Of a DNA stretch of 37,252 nucleotides, positions 1 through 6,680 are shown piece by piece. Within the stretch, counting starts at the first letter, position 1. Every line of letters starts with the position of its first letter. Location of the stretch: positions 1 to 37,252 of the forward strand of contig CAIQIQ010000004.1 in the NCBI GenBank assembly GCA_903871935.1. Direction: 5' to 3'. The position numbers were made by a program, and so were the translations under genes. Under the pieces are notes generated by a model. It ran no database searches and was not told the DNA's origin. It saw nothing but the letters and a program-made list of their open reading frames with translations. Source of the DNA: an uncultured Phycisphaerales bacterium. GTDB lineage: Bacteria > Planctomycetota > Phycisphaerae > Tepidisphaerales > Tepidisphaeraceae.

Positions 1-80
1 CGTTCTCTGATGCGATCTGGCATGGCGGGATAATAGCCGAACTCCGCGCACTTTCCCTGAATGTGCCGAAGGCCGGTCAT
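1..80 (-). CDS. possible 5' end of a gene leaving the window
   Basis: On the minus strand an open frame starts at an ATG at 78-80 and runs to the window edge without a stop (26 codons seen). The same frame is open upstream only to about 149. There is no clear Shine-Dalgarno sequence before the ATG and I recognise no family. It could be the start of a neighbouring gene or just a chance open frame in GC-rich DNA. Confidence 0.2.
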   Translation of the reverse strand, partial: MTGLRHIQGKCAEFGYYPAMPDRIRE

Positions 81-985
81 GTCGCCGCAGATGACCAAGA
101 TGCTCAGGATCGAGCACAGATTGGGCGATCCTGTGTCGGATAGATCACGCTAGAACGACACGCGACCACTCCATATCCCGAATCCATGGGCATTGTGGAT
201 AAGTGAGCAGGTGCGCAAGTTGCGCGGGGGATACCCCTAGAGCGATATCTGCTTGGAGGACAGGCAGTTAGGAGCAAATCGGGGGAGGAGATGCGCAAGT
301 TCGGTGCGCATGTGGATAAGTCCCCTGGAGAAGTCAGAAGTCAGGAGTCAGACCAAGACCGACGTTCAAAGGTGCTCAGGTTCGTGTGCGCATGTCCGGA
401 CGGCATGGCACGGATGGTCGGGAAGAACGCGAGAGCACGTTCCATTCTTATCCACTTTGGTTGACCACGTATGGGCGAGATCAGGAAGCGTATTCGGTTG
501 TCAAATAACGCGGCCGGGGTGCGGCCGGGAGGGGTGGAAAACAGATTCCCCATAATAAGGGGTGGTTGGCAAGATGTGATAAATGGAGATTGAGGTTTTA
601 TAAGGGTTTATGAGCGGCGGGGAAAATTCGCAGATTGTTAGGCGAGCTCTGGCATGGGAATTGCTTAGGAAGGGGGCGGTGAACATGGGCGATTGCACCG
701 CAGGTGGCATCAGTGCTGTAGTCCAAAGAATCTCTGGCGGCAGAGATGCTGCGGCAGCAGGCCACAAGCCTGCTCCACGAAGCGGCCGCTCTTGTTATTC
801 GGTGGAACTATAGGGGCCTGAAAAACTGCATTGATCTCACGCCCGGCCACGGTAGCGACCTCCAAGATCGCGGAGAATGCCAAGCCTATTGGTTTGCGTC
901 ATGCTCGGGCTCGATTTGCGATTCCAAGCCCTTTACTCGCTCTCTCCGCGCCCAAGTAGGTAGATCCTCGCCGCGTCATACTCGC
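81..985. other. gene-poor region with DnaA-box-like sites and short repeats
   Basis: No frame here looks like a real protein; the short frames on both strands have no recognisable domain and no good ribosome binding site. What it holds: TGTGGATAA at 194-202 and at 311-319 (perfect DnaA-box consensus on the minus strand), TTATCCACT at 448-456 (one mismatch), TGCGCAAGTT at 212-221 and 292-301, GTGCGCATGT at 304-313 and 386-395, three 7-bp repeats of type GRAGTCA at 330-350, an AT-richer patch around 550-612, and two adjacent hairpins at 731-746 and 756-774 (7-bp stem AGCAGGC, loop CACAA). It may be a replication-initiation or DnaA-titration region, or only a repeat-rich intergenic stretch. Confidence 0.4.
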
Positions 986-1561
986 TTAGGGCCGCAGCAC
1001 GTCTTCCATCCATGCCGGTCCGATGTGATCCGCGACTGATCGGCCGACCTGGTCACGACGCGTTGCGTCTGCACCCAACCTGATCAGAAGACGCATCATC
1101 TGGGTATCCTGCTGGTGATGGCCCCATCCCGCCGCCCAGTGGATCGGCGTACATCCGTCAACATCCTCTAAGTTCGGGTCCGCCCCATGTTCCACTACCA
1201 GATAGGTCACAGCATCTTGCGATCCGCGGCCGGCCGCAATGTGAAGAGCTGGCATCAGTCCATCATTCGCCCTGCCCCCGACCGCAAACAGCATGTCGAA
1301 CACCGGCCGATTCATCGGCTTCCCCGGTAGCGGCAGTGACGCCTTCAGTGCGCTCTGGCCATCCGGAGCGACGTAGTTTGGATCAGACCCAGCCTCCAGA
1401 AGTACTTTGACCATTTCGGCGTTCCCGAGCATGCATGCAGCGAGCAGCGGCGTGTACCCGTCGCCATCCAACTCCGTGACATAGCTCGGATCACTTAGGC
1501 AATATCTCCGGACGTAGTCCGGCTTTACTCCACTTAGATCCTGTACATGCCAGCCATCCAC
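986..1561 (-). CDS. ankyrin repeat protein
   Basis: Ankyrin repeats mediate protein-protein contacts and give no catalytic activity by themselves. Typical repeat cores are visible in order: DGDGYTPLLAACMLGNAEMVKVLL, then a degenerate unit, MPALHIAAGRGSQDAVTYLV, and CTPIHWAAGWGHH followed by MRLLIRLGAD. The consensus TPLH-AA-G--, then V--LL--GAD-N, is easy to follow. I chose the GTG at 1559-1561 because GGAGG lies at 1569-1573, seven bases upstream; an upstream GTG at 1592-1594 would add 11 residues but has no such site. No signal peptide is seen, so it is probably cytoplasmic. It is transcribed away from the zinc-ribbon gene at 1760. Partner and function are unknown. Confidence 0.8.
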   Translation of the reverse strand: MDGWHVQDLSGVKPDYVRRYCLSDPSYVTELDGDGYTPLLAACMLGNAEMVKVLLEAGSDPNYVAPDGQSALKASLPLPGKPMNRPVFDMLFAVGGRANDGLMPALHIAAGRGSQDAVTYLVVEHGADPNLEDVDGCTPIHWAAGWGHHQQDTQMMRLLIRLGADATRRDQVGRSVADHIGPAWMEDVLRP

Positions 1562-1759
1562 CAACCTGCCTCCATCGACACAACCGCATGCCACATCCTA
1601 CGCCATCCCAATCGTCGGGGCTATGACCGCTCAAATGGCCAGCGAAAGCGGGAAACCATAACCTGCTTCAGTTCATTACGGGTTGGCCTATGACGGCTAA
1701 CTTGGCAACGGCAGGCTTCTGGCGGGGTTTGGCGTTCGGGAATAGACTGAAGCCGCCAG

Positions 1760-2251
1760 ATGAGACGCCGCCTCTTCAACATCCTCTCGGCACTGTCGCT
1801 GCTGCCGTGCGTGGTGACGATAGGGCTGTGGATACTCAGCATATGGGTGGGGATGGAGTGGCGGTATTTCAATGGGAGTGGGAATCTGTATGTCGTGTCT
1901 GTCCATGGATGCATTGAAGTGATTCATACCACGCAGTTTGTTAACATTGGGCCTCCTACTGAATTCCATGAATGTTCACCATGGTCGTTTGGCACTTTCG
2001 GGTGGAATCACCTCGGCTTTGATGTGCACCTTCCCACAACCGCCAGAGGAGTACTATGGTTTGCCATACCTGACTGGTTCGTCTGTTCTACCACCGCTGT
2101 TCTTCCATGCCTTTGGTTTCGGTCATATCGCCGAGGTCGGCTGGCTGAACGCAAGGGTCTGTGCCTCAAGTGCGGCTATGACTTGAGAGCCACCCCAGAC
2201 CGTTGCCCAGAATGCGCAACAGCGGTGATTGTGACTGAGGCAAAGGCATGA
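1760..2251 (+). CDS. membrane protein with C-terminal zinc ribbon
   Basis: A 163-residue protein with a hydrophobic N-terminal segment (about residues 7-31, LFNILSALSLLPCVV...), an extracytoplasmic middle part, a second hydrophobic stretch (about 95-118) and a basic turn RSYRRGRLAERKG leading into a C-terminal zinc ribbon, CLKCGYDLRATPDRCPEC, with four cysteines in two CxxC pairs. This combination of two membrane helices and the CGYDLRxTPxRCPECG tail is, from memory, a recurrent family of planctomycetes, especially Phycisphaerae, often encoded in multiple copies. The function is not known. It stands alone, 147 bp upstream of the RhuM gene on the same strand. It is useful mainly as a taxonomic marker for the host. 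Confidence 0.75.
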   Translation: MRRRLFNILSALSLLPCVVTIGLWILSIWVGMEWRYFNGSGNLYVVSVHGCIEVIHTTQFVNIGPPTEFHECSPWSFGTFGWNHLGFDVHLPTTARGVLWFAIPDWFVCSTTAVLPCLWFRSYRRGRLAERKGLCLKCGYDLRATPDRCPECATAVIVTEAKA

Positions 2252-2398
2252 AACGCCTACTGTTCACAAATCGCACGGGGCGATGCTCTGGAGAGGGCGA
2301 GACAAAAAGCAGGGCGGGATGCGTTGATCGGTGTTGCGGAGGGGATAAGCTGAAGGCGCAGGAGGACTCGCGGCTAACGTGGCGGAGATACTGGAATC

Positions 2399-3454
2399 AT
2401 GACTCAAGCGGATGACAACAATCTCCCAGCCAAGAGCAGTGGAGCAGGCAAGGGACAGTTTCTGGTTTACACTGCCGAAGATGGTCAAGTAAAGATCGAT
2501 GTGCGCCTGGAGAATGACTCGATCTGGCTTACGCAGCAGCAGATGGCCGAGCTATTTGGCACAACTAAGCAGAACATCAGCCTGCATCTTCGCAATATCT
2601 TTGCCGACAACGAGTTGCAGGAACCATCAGTTGTCAAGGAATACTTGATAACTGCCCGGGATGGGAAGAACTATCAGGTCCAGTTCTATCATCTCGACGC
2701 CATCATCTCGGTTGGCTACCGCATCCAGTCGGCCATCGCCACGCGGTTTCGCATCTGGGCCACCCAGCGGCTGCGGGAATACATCATTAAAGGGTTTGTG
2801 CTGGACGATGAGCGGCTGAAGAACCCTGACCGGCCGTTTGATTATTTTGATGAACTGCTTCGGCGGATTCAGGATATCCGCACTTCCGAGCGGCGTTTCT
2901 ACCAGAAGATCACCGACATCTACGCCACCAGCATTGATTACGATCCCACTGCCTCGCAGAGCATTCTCTTTTTCCAGACGGTGCAGAACAAACTGCACTG
3001 GGCCATCACCGGCCAGACGGCCGCCGAGATCATCCACAGCCGGGCCGACAGCGGTAAACCCAACATGGGTTTAACCAGTTGGCGTGGAGCGAAGGTGCGG
3101 AAAGAGGATGTGATCATTGCCAAGAATTACCTCAATGAGCGGGAACTGGCCGCCCTGAATAATCTGGTCGAACAGTACCTGGTTTTCGCCGAAGGTCAGG
3201 CGATGCGGCGTGTGCCGATGCACATGGCCGACTGGATCGCCAAGCTCAATGCATTCTTGACCATCAACGACCGGCATATTTTGGAGCACGCCGGAAAGGT
3301 CTCCCACGAGTTGGCCAAGGAACTGGCGGAGAGTGAATACGAGAAGTTCAATGGCCAGCGGATTGCGCAGACCGATGTGGTGGGCAATGCATTTGATCAA
3401 GTTGTTAAGAAGCTTCCTCCCAAACCACGGAGGAAGCGGAAGGGGCAGGAATGA
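2399..3454 (+). CDS. rhuM: RhuM family protein
   Basis: A 351-residue protein of the virulence RhuM type. Visible marks are the N-terminal winged-helix-like block IWLTQQQMAELFGTTKQNIS (about 40-60), followed by NIFADNELQEPSVVKEYLITARDGKNYQVQFYHLDAIISVGYR and FRIWATQRLREYIIKGFVLDDERLKNP, all characteristic of the family. The C-terminus is very basic (PKPRRKRKG). The family was named after a Salmonella pathogenicity island gene, is common next to restriction and mobile loci, and has no settled biochemical role; the N-terminal part suggests DNA binding. The start follows a weak GGAG. Its stop overlaps (ATGA) a tiny 22-codon frame that in turn overlaps the start of murD by ATGA, so read-through translation coupling is possible. 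Confidence 0.85.
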   Translation: MTQADDNNLPAKSSGAGKGQFLVYTAEDGQVKIDVRLENDSIWLTQQQMAELFGTTKQNISLHLRNIFADNELQEPSVVKEYLITARDGKNYQVQFYHLDAIISVGYRIQSAIATRFRIWATQRLREYIIKGFVLDDERLKNPDRPFDYFDELLRRIQDIRTSERRFYQKITDIYATSIDYDPTASQSILFFQTVQNKLHWAITGQTAAEIIHSRADSGKPNMGLTSWRGAKVRKEDVIIAKNYLNERELAALNNLVEQYLVFAEGQAMRRVPMHMADWIAKLNAFLTINDRHILEHAGKVSHELAKELAESEYEKFNGQRIAQTDVVGNAFDQVVKKLPPKPRRKRKGQE

Positions 3455-3519
3455 AGAAGACCGCACTTCAACGCGTGGCTTCTGCAAATGCTCATGAGGT
3501 GATAAGCTGTGCGGCATGA
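3452..3519 (+). CDS. possible 22-residue leader ORF between rhuM and murD
   Basis: A 22-codon frame, beginning MKKTALQRVASANAH, starts on an ATGA overlap with the rhuM stop and ends on an ATGA overlap with the murD start. A purine-rich AAGGGGCAGG lies directly before its ATG. The perfect double overlap fits translational coupling of murD to the upstream frame, but the frame is too short to show selection on its own sequence. It may be only the accidental filling of a short junction. Confidence 0.25.
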
Positions 3520-4847
3520 TCAAGGACGATCTCAAGGGTCAGCGCGTGACGGTGGCGGGGCTTGGACGGTTTGGCGGCGGGATTGCGGCCGCGAGATGGC
3601 TGTGCGAGCGGAGGGCTCGGGTGCTGGTGACGGATACGTCCACGCCTGAAGGTCTCGCGGCATCACTGGAGCAGCTTAAGGGACTGGATATCGAGTATCG
3701 CCTGGGTGGGCATGTGGTGGAGGATTTTACCGGCTGCGACCTGGTGGTGGCTTCGCCGGCGATTGCTCCATCGAATCCGTATTTGCGGGCAGCGCGCGAA
3801 GCGAAGGTTCCGGTGACGACGGAGATTCGCCTGTTTGTGGAACGCTGCCATTTGCCGGTGGTCGCGGTCAGCGGCACCAAGGGCAAGAGCACGACCAGCA
3901 AGCTGCTGGCGCTGATGCTGGAGACGAAGTATAAGGTGCATCTGGGCGGGAATATCGGCAAGTCGCTATTGTTTGATCTGCCGCAGATGAAGGAGGGGAC
4001 GGAGGGTGCGGAGGGGGAACTGGTGCTGCTGGAACTGAGCAGTTTCATGCTGGAGTACCTGGGCGAGATTCAGTGGGCGCCACATGTCAGCGTGCTGACC
4101 ATGCTCGATTGCGACCACCTGGAATGGCATGGCACGCGCGAGGCGTACCTGAACGCCAAGCGGAATCTGGTCCGGTATCAAAAGCGGGGCGATATTGCGG
4201 TGCTTGGGGGCGATTGCGCGATTGCGAGGGAGTTTTCGGGCAGCACGGCAGCGCGGGTGGTGTGGTACAGCATGACCAGCCGGCCGCGGTTCGCGCTGAC
4301 GATTCCGGGTGAGCATAACCAGTTGAATGCCCAGGCGGCGTTCGCGGCGGCGGAGTGTCTGGGGATTTCGTGGGAAGCAGCGCAGGAGGCGATTGGTGAT
4401 TTCCGCGGGCTGCCGCATCGACTGGAGCTTGTCCATCAGCACGGCGGGATCGCGTTCTATAACGATTCGATTGCCACGATCCCCAACGCGGCGGCGGCGG
4501 CGCTGGAGGCTTTTCCGGCGGGCAAGGTCATTCAGATCGTCGGGGGGCATGACAAGCAACTTTCGTATGACCGGATGAGCGATGCGATTGCCGCGCGGGC
4601 GAAGGCGATGCTGGTGATCGGCGATGCGGCGCCGTTGATTATGGCGAATATGAAGAAGCGGCATCCGCAGTATGCGGAGATATATGAGTTGGAGGATTTG
4701 GCGGCGGCGATGAGGAAGGCCAGGGAGCTGGCGCGGCCGGGCGATGTGGTGCTGTTGTCGACGGGATGTGCGAGTTACGGGCAGTTCGCGAACTTCGAGG
4801 TGCGCGGGCAGAAGTTTGCGGGGTTGGCGAAGGAACTGTTCAAGTAG
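3516..4847 (+). CDS. murD: UDP-N-acetylmuramoylalanine-glutamate ligase (MurD type)
   Basis: A 443-residue Mur ligase that adds glutamate to UDP-MurNAc-L-Ala in the cytoplasmic stage of peptidoglycan synthesis, using ATP. It shows the N-terminal UDP-binding Rossmann turn (VAGLGRFGGGIA, about 13-24), the ATP loop SGTKGKSTT (about 119-127), LELSSF, the DHLEWHG metal/ATP region, YLNAKRN with the lysine that is carbamylated in MurD, PHRLE, and the C-terminal CASYGQFANFEVRG that forms the glutamate pocket. One deviation: the usual NDSKAT reads NDSIAT (residues 316-321). Length fits the family. No dcw-cluster partners are nearby, so it is a stand-alone mur gene. It converges with gltA across two hairpins. 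Confidence 0.9.
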   Translation: MIKDDLKGQRVTVAGLGRFGGGIAAARWLCERRARVLVTDTSTPEGLAASLEQLKGLDIEYRLGGHVVEDFTGCDLVVASPAIAPSNPYLRAAREAKVPVTTEIRLFVERCHLPVVAVSGTKGKSTTSKLLALMLETKYKVHLGGNIGKSLLFDLPQMKEGTEGAEGELVLLELSSFMLEYLGEIQWAPHVSVLTMLDCDHLEWHGTREAYLNAKRNLVRYQKRGDIAVLGGDCAIAREFSGSTAARVVWYSMTSRPRFALTIPGEHNQLNAQAAFAAAECLGISWEAAQEAIGDFRGLPHRLELVHQHGGIAFYNDSIATIPNAAAAALEAFPAGKVIQIVGGHDKQLSYDRMSDAIAARAKAMLVIGDAAPLIMANMKKRHPQYAEIYELEDLAAAMRKARELARPGDVVLLSTGCASYGQFANFEVRGQKFAGLAKELFK

Positions 4848-4872
4848 AGTACTTGCGGCGGAAGTGCTCTAC
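4844..4872 (+). terminator. hairpin directly after murD
   Basis: An 11-bp stem with one G-T pair (4844-4854 with 4862-4872, 7-base loop) overlaps the murD stop codon. No T-run follows on the plus strand, so it may stall or protect the 3' end rather than act as a classical intrinsic terminator. Confidence 0.4.
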
Positions 4873-4873
4873 G

Positions 4874-4906
4874 AAAAAGCCTCTCGCCATGGTGGTGACG
4901 AGAGGC
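4874..4906 (-). terminator. intrinsic terminator of gltA
   Basis: Read on the minus strand, a perfect 8-bp stem GCCTCTCG (arms 4899-4906 and 4879-4886, 12-base loop) is followed at once by TTTTTC (4878-4873). It lies 29 bp downstream of the gltA stop, the expected place for a rho-independent terminator. Confidence 0.8.
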
Positions 4907-4934
4907 CGGGGTTTGCTGGGTTGGATGCGGGCGA

Positions 4935-6221
4935 TTACCGCTTGTCCATCGCCACATAGTCGTTAAGGGTCGGGCCGGTGTAGATCTGGCGTGGCCGGGA
5001 GATGCGGGCACCGGCTTCATCGTGCTGCTCTTTCCACTGCGCGATCCAGCCGGGCATTCGGCCGATGCTGAACATCACTGTGAACATGTTCACGGGCAGG
5101 CCGATCGCCTTCATGATGATGCCGGAATAGAAGTCGACGTTGGGATAGAGTTTGCGGTCGACGAAATAGGAGTCTTTCAGCGCCAGTTCTTCGAGTTTCA
5201 CGGCGATGTCGAGCAGTGGATCCTTGATGCCCAGGCGGTTGAGCACCTTGTCGCAGGACTGCTTTAGAAGCTTGGCGCGGGGGTCAAAGTTCTTATAGAC
5301 GCGATGGCCGAAGCCCATCAGCTTGAAGCCGCTGGTCTTGTCCTTGGCGAGCTTAATGCACTGCTCGGGGGTCAGGCCGCCGCGGTGGATCTGCTCGAGC
5401 ATCTCGAGGACAGCGACATTGGCTCCGCCATGCAGCGGGCCCCACAGGGCGCAGACGCCGGCAGCGCAGGAGGCAAACAGGTTGGCCTTGCTGGAACCGA
5501 CCATGCGGACGGTGCTGGTCGAGCAGTTTTGCTCGTGGTCGGCGTGGAGCACCAGGATCAGGTTCAGAGCATCCTCCACTTCCTTGGGGGCGATGTACTG
5601 CTGATAGGGCTCAGAGAACATCATGTGCAGGAAGTTGGCGACATACCGCATGTTGGGGTCGGGGTACATGAAGGGTTTGCCCATCGCCCGGCGGTAGGAG
5701 TAGGCGGCGATGGTGCGGACTTTCGAGATCAGGCGGGCGGTGGCCTCTTCAAAGGCCTCGGCATCGTTGAGTTGCAGGAATTCCAGTTGGAAGCAGGAGA
5801 GGGTATTGATCATGGCCGACATCATCGCCATCGGCGGGGCGTTAACCGGAAAGCCTTCGAAGTGGTGCTTGAAGGCCTCGTGCAGTGGGGCGTTTCGAGT
5901 AAGGCGATCACTGAAGCGTTGCAGCTCATCCTGCTTGGGCAGTCGGCCAAAGATCAGCAGCCAGGCGGTCTCGACAAAGCGGCTGTGTTCGGCGACCTGC
6001 TCGATGGGGATGCCGCGATAGCGGAGGATGCCCTGGTCGCCGTCGATGTAGGTGATAGCGCTCGTGCAGGCGCCGGTGTTGCCGAAGGCCGGGTCGAGCG
6101 TGATAGCGCCGGTCAGGTCGCGCAGCTTGGAGATATCGAGGCCAAGTTCCTTCTCAGAGCCCTCAATGACGGGCAGGTCAATGGTTTTCCCGTCGATGGT
6201 CAACGTAGCTTTATGCGACAT
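4935..6221 (-). CDS. gltA: citrate synthase
   Basis: A 428-residue type II (hexameric, Gram-negative style) citrate synthase, condensing oxaloacetate and acetyl-CoA in the TCA cycle in the cytoplasm. Visible marks are the N-terminal beta-strand domain (ATLTIDGKTIDLPVIEGSE), ITYIDGDQGILRYRGIPIE, the catalytic histidine block GPLHGGANVAVLEML, the second histidine and arginine in MGFGHRVYKNFDPRAK, and the catalytic aspartate in YPNVDFYSGI. All three catalytic residues are present and the length matches the family. It is monocistronic, with its own terminator at 4874-4906 and a roughly 150-bp upstream region free of genes. Confidence 0.97.
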   Translation of the reverse strand: MSHKATLTIDGKTIDLPVIEGSEKELGLDISKLRDLTGAITLDPAFGNTGACTSAITYIDGDQGILRYRGIPIEQVAEHSRFVETAWLLIFGRLPKQDELQRFSDRLTRNAPLHEAFKHHFEGFPVNAPPMAMMSAMINTLSCFQLEFLQLNDAEAFEEATARLISKVRTIAAYSYRRAMGKPFMYPDPNMRYVANFLHMMFSEPYQQYIAPKEVEDALNLILVLHADHEQNCSTSTVRMVGSSKANLFASCAAGVCALWGPLHGGANVAVLEMLEQIHRGGLTPEQCIKLAKDKTSGFKLMGFGHRVYKNFDPRAKLLKQSCDKVLNRLGIKDPLLDIAVKLEELALKDSYFVDRKLYPNVDFYSGIIMKAIGLPVNMFTVMFSIGRMPGWIAQWKEQHDEAGARISRPRQIYTGPTLNDYVAMDKR

Positions 6222-6425
6222 GCTCTATCCCTCGTATTGCCTAAAGGCTCGTATAGGGTTTTTGTGTGCGCTGCGGACAACAGCGGCCGAGTATACAGAA
6301 ACCGACCGGACTGCCAATCCGGGCTGCGCGACATTCTAGGCACGTTGTTTGCTAGGGATCGCTAAGTCTGCAAATCGGTGGGAAAGGTGGTGGGCAGGGG
6401 GCGTTGGCAGGGGGATAATCAGATC

Positions 6426-6620
6426 ATGATCAGAATCAGGGAAATCGTGGATCCGGAGATGCGGCAGCGGATCGTGGGGGCACTGGCCGATCGGCGCGGC
6501 GTGGCGGCGTCGGCGATCCCGGCATGGTTTGAACTGGATGATCTGGACTACGTGGATCTGCTGAATGATCTGAAGGAGCAGGACCAGGAGGGCGCGCCGG
6601 AGGATGAGTGGGGGATGTGA
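6426..6620 (+). CDS. small acidic hypothetical protein
   Basis: A 64-residue protein beginning MIRIREIVDPEMRQRIVGAL and ending in a strongly acidic tail (DYVDLLNDLKEQDQEGAPEDEW). I placed the start at the ATG at 6426, preceded by a G-rich AGGGGG about 11 bases upstream; an earlier GTG at 6378 adds 16 residues rich in Gly and Arg that look non-coding. No family is recognised. It is divergent from gltA and convergent with the heparinase-like gene. The composition and a two-helix pattern look protein-like but support is modest. Confidence 0.5.
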   Translation: MIRIREIVDPEMRQRIVGALADRRGVAASAIPAWFELDDLDYVDLLNDLKEQDQEGAPEDEWGM

Positions 6621-6680
6621 GGGGGAAGGGGGAGGGCGAGAGAACGGTAAGCGGAAACGCTCAGGAGAAGGACAAAAGCT

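Noticed and set aside
610..813. 67-codon frame in the left region, and the opposite 88-codon frame
   Set aside because: No domain, no good ribosome binding site, overlaps hairpins; looks like chance.
5304..6365. 353-codon open frame opposite gltA
   Set aside because: Shadow of a certain citrate synthase gene; low-complexity composition typical of antisense frames in GC-rich DNA.
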